Shown piece after piece: positions 1 through 7,368 of a stretch of DNA of 7,558 nt; position 1 is the stretch's first letter, and each line of letters begins with the position of its first letter. The notes below the pieces were generated by a model. It worked only from the letters and a program-made list of their open reading frames with translations, had not been told where the DNA came from and did not search any database. The stretch is from an uncultured bacterium (GTDB taxonomy: Bacteria; Cyanobacteriota; Vampirovibrionia; Gastranaerophilales; Gastranaerophilaceae): contig CASELB010000005.1 in NCBI GenBank assembly GCA_949288685.1, forward strand, positions 1 to 7,558, given 5' to 3'. Made by a program: the position numbers and the translations under genes.

Positions 1-27
1 GTCGGGAATAAGGTCGCGAAGAATATA

Positions 28-3000
28 ATGAAACATCCTGAAGCAGCTAAACTTACGCAGCCCAACTATATAAGTCTTAGTGTTCCAAAAGAAGCAGACC
101 CGCCTGCAATAGTTTATAAAGAACTTACACAAGATGATATTATTAATAATAAAGTAGAGTATAACAAATTTATAGAAGAATTTGCTAACGAAGAAGATAC
201 CAATTATGCAAACTATATCTTTAAATGCTGTATTGGTGAAAACGGTAAAATAAACAAAGAAACTTTTGAATTCGCTAAAAAGCTCAAAGAACTTACAGGT
301 AAAAACTACTTTACTAACGATATAATCCAAAATTTTTCCATTAACGGATGTGTAAATTCCGATATTCAATCAATAATTGTTAACATTCTTTCAAAAACTA
401 AATATATAGAGCCTAATGTCTCGTCTTATGAATTAAAGAAAATCATTCGCACAATCAGTGATAACAATAATAATTTTCATCAAGAACGTTTAGATAAAAT
501 AATAGAATTAAGCCATGATATCGGACTCGTACCTACTCTTATTGAAAAATGCCGGCGTCCTGACGGAAGCTGGAATGACGAAACATTCAAAACTATTCAA
601 CAGCTTACACAGAACAACTGGCACGAAACCGTAGATGCAGCACTTGATATAAGTATAAATAAGGAAGGAAATATTGACTATAAAATCCTTGATACATTTA
701 TGGGAATGAAAGAATATTTTTCCAACAATATGGAATATACAACAGCAACAAAATATTGTCTTGACGAACAAGGAAATTTCTGTCAGGAAAAGTATGACAA
801 ATTAATGACAAACAGCCGGATAAGAGATATTATACATTCTTGTCCTCAAGCAAAATCAGAAAAAGATATTAATGCCATTCTTAAACTTACGGAAATTGAA
901 AATATAGAAATGGGCTACGTCAAAGGCTTAGTACACTTAGCTTCTGACAATGCTTATAACATTAATATAGAACTTCTTGAGCGATATATTGATATGGCAA
1001 AATTAGGGACCGCTGAAGATATACTCTCCTTAGTAAATTATATTGCCAAAGCACAAAAGCATGTAAACAATCCTGATGGTTTCTTAAACACCGAAGTATT
1101 AATCGATATGAACACTATAGACGCATATCCTGAAATATATAAACTAAGCAAAAAATATGGTTATGGAATATCAGAGTTTCTTCAATTTTGCATGAACAAA
1201 AATGACGAGTTTCAGCAAACAAACCTGCAGGAAATTGATAAATTTCTAAGCTGTTATCCTGACCGCCTGAATTGGCTATACGCCTGCAAAAACGAAGACG
1301 GAGTATTGTCACCATCTAAGTTGGACGCATTACCCCAAATCCTTTTAAAATATCAAAACAACGAAAAAAACATTCCGGACATACTTAAAAACAGCTCTGA
1401 CTCAAACGGTGATTTCTCACCTTTGTTTTATGAAAAAACTTCTAAACTGGGTATTAGAAGCGGCTCTATATTAAAAGAAATTGCCAACGACCTAAAATTA
1501 AGCGATGATGAATATTCACTGCTGCTCGACAAAGCCATAGAAGCAGACAAAATATGTAAATTTCTCGGACGAAACTTTAGAGCTTGTTTTGATGAAAACG
1601 GTAAATTCTCTGATAAAGCCTTTAATCAACTTCTTGAAATAACAAAAGAATTTAAAAAATTCATTAAAGATGGAGAAACTGAAAAAGTTAAACAGAATAT
1701 AATAGATTGCATAGAAAATGGTATCTATGTATATGGTAATAATATTTCAGATGATATTATCGGCAATTATTTAATTCCCTCAATAATAAATAAAAAAACA
1801 GGACAGCTTGATACACGAATGTACAAGACTGCAATAGAACTGGTTAAAAAAGAGTATTCCGGCAGAGATGTTTCTGAAATTTTAAGACTCTGTAAAGCCC
1901 CGGATGGCGCTTTGGATGAAAAACGGCTTGCATTTGCCCAAAAAGTTTTAGACAAGAATAAAGACATATTTTCCGGTAATCTTAAAGATGCTGCAAAAAA
2001 TGTTTGCACCTTATTACGTTATATAAATAATGAAAAGTACTTAATAACAGCAGAAGACCTTATTGACAGCAATGTGAACCTTAAATATATTCCGGATTTA
2101 ATAATACAAATTATAAAAACTAATAAAGACACAAGTTCTTTAATCCGCCTGATAAAAGATATTGCCGCTAAAGGATATGATGATGTTCCGACAATACTTA
2201 AACTTTGTTATAAGTCTGATAAGCTGCCATTTGATGAAATAACTTTCGAAAAAGTTTTAGCTTTAAAAAACAGAGGATGTCCTGAAGATTACATAAAAGC
2301 GTTTTCAATCAATAATACCCTTCCGCGTTCAAAAACTCTTGACAGATTAAAAGAAGTGGAAGAAAAAATGTTTGCCAAAAGAAATCTCCTTAAATCCGGC
2401 ATTAATCCGTTATCCGATGATGATATATTTGGTTTTATTTATGTTGAGCATGCCTTTAAAATTATAAAATTTTTAGATAACTTAGACATGCCGACGTTTA
2501 AAGCCGCTTTTGCCAACAAAATGGACGGACTTGAAAACTTACTTGATGCATTTGATGACCTATTTGGCAAAACAACAGAATTAGATAAACAGTTATATAA
2601 GACATTAAAACCATCAAAATATTATCAGGAAACCATCTCAAACTTAAATAATGAAATAGCCGATTTAAAAAAACAATTTCCGGCAGCCAAGATTAAAGGA
2701 AACGATGCGTTAAATGAATTAAAAAATCAAATTAATACAAAAACCCGTGAACTGAGAGATATACAGGAGATTATTCAAACAACAGTATTTGAACCGGGAG
2801 AATTAACCTCTAAAATAAGGACTCTTGCAGCTGTCGCAGATGATGATAAAATCGAACTGTTAAATGTAATCAAACCCAATCTGCCGACTGACAAAATACT
2901 TAAAGAAGCCAAAAACGATATAAATATCACAAGCGCATTTGAAAATCGTGCAAATAAAAATCAGGATTTCAAAACCTGGTATTCGCTTAATGTTCTTAAG

Positions 3001-4251
3001 CCCCAAAACGATAAAATCTGGAATGAAAAAGTTAACAGGATAGTTTACAAAACCCTTAATATAGAATACTCTCCGGAACTTGCAGCACGTCTTGCCCTGC
3101 ATAAAAGCCCGTTTATACAAAACATTTTATCAAGTAATGAGGAGTTTAAAGAAGGATTTAAAAAACTTATAAGTATAATACAAGAAAATCCTGATAAATC
3201 AATAGTTGAGATTTTAAATAACCTTCCGCAAAATATTTTCACAAAAGAAAGATTTAAATCAATGGGTCTAAACTACGACCGCTGGGTAAATATTGACCCG
3301 AATTCGTACAAAACGGTCACCGTAGAACTTGATGCAGACAAAGCACGCGCCAGTGCCATAAGAAATCTGGAAGCAGATTTATATGATGAAAATTTAAAAC
3401 TCCTGCCGGAGAAAGAAGTTGCAAAAATCTTCAATACACTCAAAGAAATGGGAATAACTTTCAAATCCGTAACAGAAACCATTTATGATGAAGACGGATA
3501 CAGGACAGGGCAGCAAAATATTATGCGGATGTACAAAAATAACGGGTTATTACAGTTTGATGAAATGCCGCAGGTAATTTCTGCAATTAAAAAGACAATA
3601 AATTCAAGCAGCTTTTGGACGACAGAACATCCGGATGCCAAAATAAACACTGCAAAAAATACAATATACAACCATATAATGAAATTACGTGATGTAGAAA
3701 TTAAAAATGCAGCGGCATTAAAAGGCAAAACCTCCTCAAACATTGTTATCCGCCAAACAGATATGAACGATATTCCGCACGCGCTGTTTCTCGGAAATCA
3801 CGGACATTGCTGTACGGCAGTCGGCAACGGTATTAATCAGTTCTCTGCACCTACATATATTATGAATAAATGTATTTCTGCCATAGAAGTAGTTGATGGT
3901 GATGAATTTGTAGGAAATACTATGTGCTATATTGCAAAAATTGACGGCAAAACATCACTTGTACTTGATAATATTGAAATGAGTACAAAATATCAGGATA
4001 ACGACCAGATTCGCGATGCATTTATGGAATACGCGCGGCAATTATGTAAAGAACTGGGCAAACCTGACATGCCGATTTATGCCGGTCCGTTCAGACACAA
4101 GTTTAATATGGACAAATATAAACAGGCGCAACACTTTTTAAGAATACAGGGCTCAACAGGAGATGATGAGATTTATGTGGACTACAAAACCGAACGGGCA
4201 ACTGTTAACAACAATAATACCGATATTGTAAAATTATTTAGAATTTCATAG
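28..4251 (+). CDS. Giant helical-repeat protein with a GNAT-like C-terminal domain (family not recognised)
   Basis: I do not recognise this 1407-residue protein. From the N-terminus it shows a short lead-in (1-60); a long array of degenerate ~35-residue helical repeats (~60-760), many with a Cys-led loop ending in Asp/Asn-Gly, such as CRRPDG at 175-180; a mixed helical stretch; a Glu/Lys/Gln/Asn-rich coiled coil (~864-918); a less repetitive linker; and a compact C-terminal domain (~1237-1390) with HGHCC at 1258-1262 and LVLDNIE at 1311-1317. No signal peptide or membrane segment is visible, so it is probably cytoplasmic or exported without a classical signal. The listed start is the first in-frame ATG, but no stop precedes it in the window and only a weak GAAG lies before it, so the protein may begin further upstream. 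It ends in TAG and overlaps trmFO tail-to-tail. An alpha-solenoid scaffold delivering a C-terminal enzymatic domain is the architecture I infer; substrate and role are unknown. Confidence 0.9.
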   Translation: MKHPEAAKLTQPNYISLSVPKEADPPAIVYKELTQDDIINNKVEYNKFIEEFANEEDTNYANYIFKCCIGENGKINKETFEFAKKLKELTGKNYFTNDIIQNFSINGCVNSDIQSIIVNILSKTKYIEPNVSSYELKKIIRTISDNNNNFHQERLDKIIELSHDIGLVPTLIEKCRRPDGSWNDETFKTIQQLTQNNWHETVDAALDISINKEGNIDYKILDTFMGMKEYFSNNMEYTTATKYCLDEQGNFCQEKYDKLMTNSRIRDIIHSCPQAKSEKDINAILKLTEIENIEMGYVKGLVHLASDNAYNINIELLERYIDMAKLGTAEDILSLVNYIAKAQKHVNNPDGFLNTEVLIDMNTIDAYPEIYKLSKKYGYGISEFLQFCMNKNDEFQQTNLQEIDKFLSCYPDRLNWLYACKNEDGVLSPSKLDALPQILLKYQNNEKNIPDILKNSSDSNGDFSPLFYEKTSKLGIRSGSILKEIANDLKLSDDEYSLLLDKAIEADKICKFLGRNFRACFDENGKFSDKAFNQLLEITKEFKKFIKDGETEKVKQNIIDCIENGIYVYGNNISDDIIGNYLIPSIINKKTGQLDTRMYKTAIELVKKEYSGRDVSEILRLCKAPDGALDEKRLAFAQKVLDKNKDIFSGNLKDAAKNVCTLLRYINNEKYLITAEDLIDSNVNLKYIPDLIIQIIKTNKDTSSLIRLIKDIAAKGYDDVPTILKLCYKSDKLPFDEITFEKVLALKNRGCPEDYIKAFSINNTLPRSKTLDRLKEVEEKMFAKRNLLKSGINPLSDDDIFGFIYVEHAFKIIKFLDNLDMPTFKAAFANKMDGLENLLDAFDDLFGKTTELDKQLYKTLKPSKYYQETISNLNNEIADLKKQFPAAKIKGNDALNELKNQINTKTRELRDIQEIIQTTVFEPGELTSKIRTLAAVADDDKIELLNVIKPNLPTDKILKEAKNDINITSAFENRANKNQDFKTWYSLNVLKPQNDKIWNEKVNRIVYKTLNIEYSPELAARLALHKSPFIQNILSSNEEFKEGFKKLISIIQENPDKSIVEILNNLPQNIFTKERFKSMGLNYDRWVNIDPNSYKTVTVELDADKARASAIRNLEADLYDENLKLLPEKEVAKIFNTLKEMGITFKSVTETIYDEDGYRTGQQNIMRMYKNNGLLQFDEMPQVISAIKKTINSSSFWTTEHPDAKINTAKNTIYNHIMKLRDVEIKNAAALKGKTSSNIVIRQTDMNDIPHALFLGNHGHCCTAVGNGINQFSAPTYIMNKCISAIEVVDGDEFVGNTMCYIAKIDGKTSLVLDNIEMSTKYQDNDQIRDAFMEYARQLCKELGKPDMPIYAGPFRHKFNMDKYKQAQHFLRIQGSTGDDEIYVDYKTERATVNNNNTDIVKLFRIS
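205..2307 (+). repeat. Array of ~20 degenerate ~35-residue protein repeats
   Basis: Within the large gene, residues ~60-760 carry a recurring unit: hydrophobic helix, then a loop of the form C-x-[NDRA]-x-[DNQ]-G-x-[FLIW]-[SND], then a helix with an aromatic or Leu five residues after the loop hydrophobic. Clear loop starts by eye are residues 68, 102, 175, 209, 244, 346, 388, 420, 456, 520, 587 and 622, with a weaker one at 727. Neighbouring loops are mostly 32-36 residues apart, and the larger gaps are near multiples of that and contain eroded copies. The repeats are diverged at the DNA level, so this is an old protein repeat and not a recent tandem duplication. An alpha-solenoid is the likely fold; the boundaries are approximate. 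Confidence 0.65.
2617..2781 (+). other. Coiled-coil segment of the large protein
   Basis: Residues ~864-918 of the large protein are rich in Glu, Lys, Gln and Asn, with Leu/Ile spaced at three and four residues. Examples are NLNNEIADLKKQF (872-884) and, after a short break with Pro-Ala-Ala, ALNELKNQI (894-902) continuing to about 918. This reads as a two-stranded or helical-hairpin coiled coil separating the repeat array from the C-terminal half. It could mediate oligomerisation or act as a rigid spacer. The assignment is by eye from heptad-like spacing. Confidence 0.55.
3736..4197 (+). other. C-terminal domain, possibly GNAT-like acyltransferase
   Basis: Residues ~1237-1390 alternate predicted strands and helices. 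A Gly/His-rich turn with a Cys pair (LGNHGHCCTAVGNG, 1255-1268) is followed by a strand (CISAIEVVD), a G-x-x-V-G-N turn, strand CYIAKIDG, strand LVLDNIEMS (1311-1319), a long helix (1327-1343) and a closing strand. The order strand-strand-'DNIE'-helix resembles the core of GNAT acetyltransferases. The CC...DNIE combination recalls GNAT-like domains I have seen fused to large bacterial and phage proteins, but I cannot confirm that here. A cysteine-dependent hydrolase is the main alternative because of His1258/His1260 beside Cys1261/Cys1262. The acetyl-CoA loop (Q/R-x-x-G-x-G/A) is not obvious. Confidence 0.4.
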
Positions 4252-5545
4252 TATTTAAAATTTCAATTGAGCGTTTTGCCATCAATTCCGCCTTCATTTT
4301 CTTATTCTTACGTTCCTTTTTAGGAAGTTCCACCGGCGGTAATATTCCCCAGTTAGAGTTTATGGGCTGGAAGTTCTCATGCTGCCCGTCTGATATATAA
4401 TGTACTAACGCCCCGAGGATAGTTTCTTCGGGAAGTGCGATAAGTTCTTCCCCGAGAATCAATTTTGCGGCATTAATTCCTGCAAGCATGCCGGTCGCAA
4501 TTGATTCTGTATAGCCTTCCGTGCCTGTTAACTGTCCTGCGAAAAATAAATCCTTACGATTATGTGTATTTAAATATGGCGTTAATACTCTGGGGCTGTT
4601 TATAAATGTATTCCTGTGCATAACGCCGTATCTTACAATATTGGCATTTTCTAACCCCGGAATTGAGTGTATAAGTTCCTTCTGACTGCCCCACTTGAGA
4701 TTTGTCTGAAAACCTACGATATTATAAAGTGTTTTTGCAGAATTATCCTGACGTAATTGAACAACCGCATAGTTTTCTACACCTGTTCTTTTATCCACAA
4801 GCCCCACAGGTTTCATCGGACCAAACCGCAATGTATCAACCCCGCGGGAGGCAAGAACTTCTACAGGCAGACAAGATTCAAAAAATTTTGCATCTTTTTC
4901 AAACTCTTTTAATTCAATGCGCGGCGCATTTATAAGAATATCGTAGAATTTCTTATACTCTTCCTCATTCATCGGACAATTAATATACGAAGCCTCACCT
5001 TTATCATATCTTGACGCATAAAATGCTTTATCAAAATCAATACTGTCTCTCTCAATAATAGGCGCAATCGCATCAAAGAAATGCAAATGTTCAACGCCTG
5101 TAAACTCTCTGATTGTTTGCGCTAAAGATTCCGATGTAAGAGGACCTGATGCAATAATTGCAGGAGTATCCGGGATTGAAGTTACTTCCTCATTTACAAC
5201 TTCTATCAGCGGATTAGTTTTAATAATTTCCGTTACTCTCTGCGAAAAACCTTCTCTGTCAATAGCAAGTGCACTCCCTGCCGGTACCTGATTTTCAAAT
5301 GCAATCTTAATAAGTTCTCCGCCTAAAATTTTCATTTCTTCTTTTAAAAGTCCGCTTGCATTTGTAATATCATAAGAGCCGAGACTGTTTGAACACACAA
5401 ATTCGGCAAACTTACCGGTTTTATGAGCACCGGTTGTTTTTTCAGGACGCATCTCAAAGAGTTTAACTTTTATTCCGCGTTTTGCAAGCTGCAAAGCTGC
5501 CTCGGAGCCGGCAAGTCCGGCACCTATAACCGTTATTTCTTTCAT
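4238..5545 (-). CDS. trmFO: tRNA (m5U54) methyltransferase, FAD/folate-dependent TrmFO
   Basis: TrmFO makes 5-methyluridine at position 54 in the T-loop of tRNAs in the cytoplasm, taking the methyl carbon from 5,10-methylenetetrahydrofolate with FAD and NAD(P)H, unlike SAM-dependent TrmA. The 435-residue length is typical. Visible signatures are the N-terminal FAD-binding GAGLAG (8-13); the family block CSNSLGS (51-57) holding one conserved Cys; ESCLPVEVLASRG (223-235) with Cys225, equivalent to the catalytic cysteine of the Bacillus enzyme; GLVDKRTG (248-255); and the C-terminal FAD-contacting FAGQLTGTEGY (335-345). The ATG is supported by AGGGG seven bases upstream and by the ATGA overlap with the cyclase gene, implying translational coupling. 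The Gid/TrmFO family is often mislabelled as GidA (MnmG); the length and the CSNSLGS block argue for TrmFO. All key residues appear intact. Confidence 0.96.
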   Translation of the reverse strand: MKEITVIGAGLAGSEAALQLAKRGIKVKLFEMRPEKTTGAHKTGKFAEFVCSNSLGSYDITNASGLLKEEMKILGGELIKIAFENQVPAGSALAIDREGFSQRVTEIIKTNPLIEVVNEEVTSIPDTPAIIASGPLTSESLAQTIREFTGVEHLHFFDAIAPIIERDSIDFDKAFYASRYDKGEASYINCPMNEEEYKKFYDILINAPRIELKEFEKDAKFFESCLPVEVLASRGVDTLRFGPMKPVGLVDKRTGVENYAVVQLRQDNSAKTLYNIVGFQTNLKWGSQKELIHSIPGLENANIVRYGVMHRNTFINSPRVLTPYLNTHNRKDLFFAGQLTGTEGYTESIATGMLAGINAAKLILGEELIALPEETILGALVHYISDGQHENFQPINSNWGILPPVELPKKERKNKKMKAELMAKRSIEILNTMKF

Positions 5546-7347
5546 TCCGGTGCCCCTACCTGATTTCTGCCGTTTTCTTTTGCCCGGTATAAACCTCTGT
5601 CAGCCGTTTCTATTAAATCTTTAGGAATTTCACCATCCTGCGGGAAAGTTGCCACACCAAGACTGATTGTTACGTGGCTTTCATCAGCAGCATTGAGCTT
5701 GAAAGGTTTTTCCGCAACTGCTTTGCAAATACGCTCGGCATTGGTACGTGCTTCTTTATTATTAGTATTCGGGAGAATAATACTCATTTCCTCACCGCCA
5801 TACCTGCATACAATATCACTTGTACGCACATTTTTCTTCAAAACCTGCGCAACCTGCCTTAAAACCGCATCCCCAGCCTGATGCCCGTACGTATCATTAA
5901 ATTTTTTAAAGAAATCAATATCAACAATAATCAACGATACAGATGTTCCGTAACGCTTAGCAGTCTCCATCTGCTGTTTAAGACTCTCCTGAAAATACCT
6001 GTGATTATATAAATCCGTCAGCCCGTCTACTGTTGCGAGTTTATATTGATATTCAAAATCTCTTGATTTTATTATGTATTTAATTATATAAGAAAGTGCA
6101 AATGCAATAATTACAATAATTGCAGGAAGCACAAGCGGCGCCCAGAGGTTTGAAATATACATCAGATAATACGTAATAAATGTATACCCGACAAGTATCA
6201 TAACCGTAGAAAGAGTTGCAAATATAGCGCTTGCCGACGCAAATACAATAAACACCGTAATCAGTGCAAGAATTGAGCACAGAACAATATCAACAGCCAG
6301 AGATGTTTTCTTAATAAAGTTATTATCAATCAAGTTATTAAGAAAAGTCGCATGAATCTCAACTCCTGGATAGAGCCTTGAGACCGGCACACTCTTAGTA
6401 TCATGCAGGCTGGTTGCGGTTGTTCCTATATAAACCGCCTTGTCTTTAAAATCAAAACTGTTCTGTCCGTTTTCGATATCAAGAAGCAGTTTATACATCG
6501 GAACCATATCAAATACACGTCCGGCTTCCCCGTACCAGTTAAGGATAACTTCACCATCAGGAGTAATCGGGATTTCCCGCCCGCCGACCGTTAATTCCGA
6601 GTTCTCATTTATTGCGTATACACCGGAGAATTTACCGTTCAGCAAATAATCACCCGCAAGTAAAGACAGATACGGATAATAATTTCCTTTATAATATGCA
6701 AATGGAGACACCGTACGAATAATACCGTCTGTACTGCGGTTAACGTTTGCAATCCCTACATTTGCACGACCGTTAAGCAAACCTTCCAATATTGTACGAC
6801 AGTTTGAAAAAGTCATATTTGAGACAAGGTTATTACCGGACTGATTGTCAACCTTAACCTGTAATCTTGACGGCAAATCCAACGGTTTTCTCGCATCTTC
6901 CGGTATATTATCAAAATTCATTGCCATATAAATATTATCGTATTTGTTAACCGTATCTATTAATTTTTTATCCGCAGCGGCAGAACTTTTTAAAGATTTA
7001 ATAAACAATAAATCAAATACAATAATTTTGGGGTTAGATTGTTCAATCCGGTCAATAAGTTTGGCGTATACGTCACGCGGAATAGGCCATTCGCCGTATT
7101 TATCCCATAAGTATTCAAAACTTACATCATCAACCGTTACAACAGAGATATTGTTTTTTGTAAGAAAATTACTTTTCTTACCCGTAAGTACCTTCTGGCG
7201 GTAGTCAAATGACTTGTTTTCAGCATCCTTTATAAAATCCGTAAACAGATTATTCTTTGCAAGCAGCCAGAACACAACAACAGCCGTAAAAATAATCATT
7301 GCACAGGCAAGAATATTCAGTACGGTAACTTTCCCTATTTTACTCAA
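5542..7347 (-). CDS. Membrane diguanylate cyclase with CHASE2 sensor domain (CHASE2-GGDEF)
   Basis: This predicted inner-membrane sensor makes c-di-GMP from two GTP. In order it has a membrane helix (~10-30); an extracytoplasmic CHASE2 domain (~40-345) with hallmark GEWPIPRDVYAKLI (85-98), IIVFDLLF (108-115), VYIGTTATSLHD (305-316) and YPGVEIHA (326-333); three membrane helices (~348-370, 373-396, 401-425); and a cytoplasmic GGDEF domain (~432-598). The GGDEF part has the metal-binding DIDFFKKFND (476-485), YGHQAGD, the signature GGEEM at 517-521 and a product-inhibition I-site RTSD (508-511) exactly five residues before it. No EAL domain is present, so it is a synthase and not a hydrolase. 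The start is TTG, chosen because AAGAGGG lies nine bases upstream and the next in-frame ATG (residue 17) would cut the first membrane helix. The CHASE2 ligand is unknown. It is followed directly by trmFO. Confidence 0.93.
   Translation of the reverse strand: MSKIGKVTVLNILACAMIIFTAVVVFWLLAKNNLFTDFIKDAENKSFDYRQKVLTGKKSNFLTKNNISVVTVDDVSFEYLWDKYGEWPIPRDVYAKLIDRIEQSNPKIIVFDLLFIKSLKSSAAADKKLIDTVNKYDNIYMAMNFDNIPEDARKPLDLPSRLQVKVDNQSGNNLVSNMTFSNCRTILEGLLNGRANVGIANVNRSTDGIIRTVSPFAYYKGNYYPYLSLLAGDYLLNGKFSGVYAINENSELTVGGREIPITPDGEVILNWYGEAGRVFDMVPMYKLLLDIENGQNSFDFKDKAVYIGTTATSLHDTKSVPVSRLYPGVEIHATFLNNLIDNNFIKKTSLAVDIVLCSILALITVFIVFASASAIFATLSTVMILVGYTFITYYLMYISNLWAPLVLPAIIVIIAFALSYIIKYIIKSRDFEYQYKLATVDGLTDLYNHRYFQESLKQQMETAKRYGTSVSLIIVDIDFFKKFNDTYGHQAGDAVLRQVAQVLKKNVRTSDIVCRYGGEEMSIILPNTNNKEARTNAERICKAVAEKPFKLNAADESHVTISLGVATFPQDGEIPKDLIETADRGLYRAKENGRNQVGAPE
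5553..5557 (-). promoter_or_regulatory. Ribosome binding site of trmFO inside the cyclase gene
   Basis: AGGGG lies seven bases before the trmFO ATG and is embedded in the last codons (Val-Gly-Ala) of the cyclase. The cyclase stop TGA and the trmFO ATG share bases as ATGA (5545-5542). Ribosomes finishing the cyclase can restart directly on trmFO, which supports a coupled operon. Confidence 0.8.
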
Positions 7348-7356
7348 AACGCCAAG

Positions 7357-7363
7357 CCCTCTT
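7357..7363 (-). promoter_or_regulatory. Ribosome binding site deciding the TTG start of the cyclase
   Basis: AAGAGGG on the minus strand ends nine bases before the TTG at 7347-7345. No ATG or GTG lies at a similar spacing in the frame, and the first in-frame ATG falls inside the first membrane helix. The site therefore supports a TTG initiation codon. Confidence 0.75.
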
Positions 7364-7368
7364 ATTAA

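Noticed and set aside
205..2307. Calcium-binding EF-hands in the repeat loops
   Set aside because: The loops resemble DxNxDG but begin with Cys, Ser or a hydrophobic residue instead of Asp and lack the position-12 Glu, so calcium binding is unlikely.
508..3743. Several minus-strand open frames of 65-87 codons under the large gene
   Set aside because: They overlap a clearly coding frame, have cysteine-rich or low-complexity products with no recognisable family, and show no supporting spacing or conserved motif.
4265..4287. Inverted repeat AATTGA / TCAATT with an 11-base loop, just after the large gene's stop
   Set aside because: Only six mostly A/T pairs and no following T-run on the plus strand; it lies within trmFO coding sequence and is not a credible terminator.
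4238..5545. Annotation of the FAD protein as MnmG/GidA
   Set aside because: MnmG is about 620 residues; this protein is 435 and carries the TrmFO blocks CSNSLGS and ESCLPVEVLASRG.
5674..7204. Plus-strand open frames opposite the cyclase gene
   Set aside because: They are antisense shadows of the CHASE2 and GGDEF coding sequence, which carries clear family motifs.
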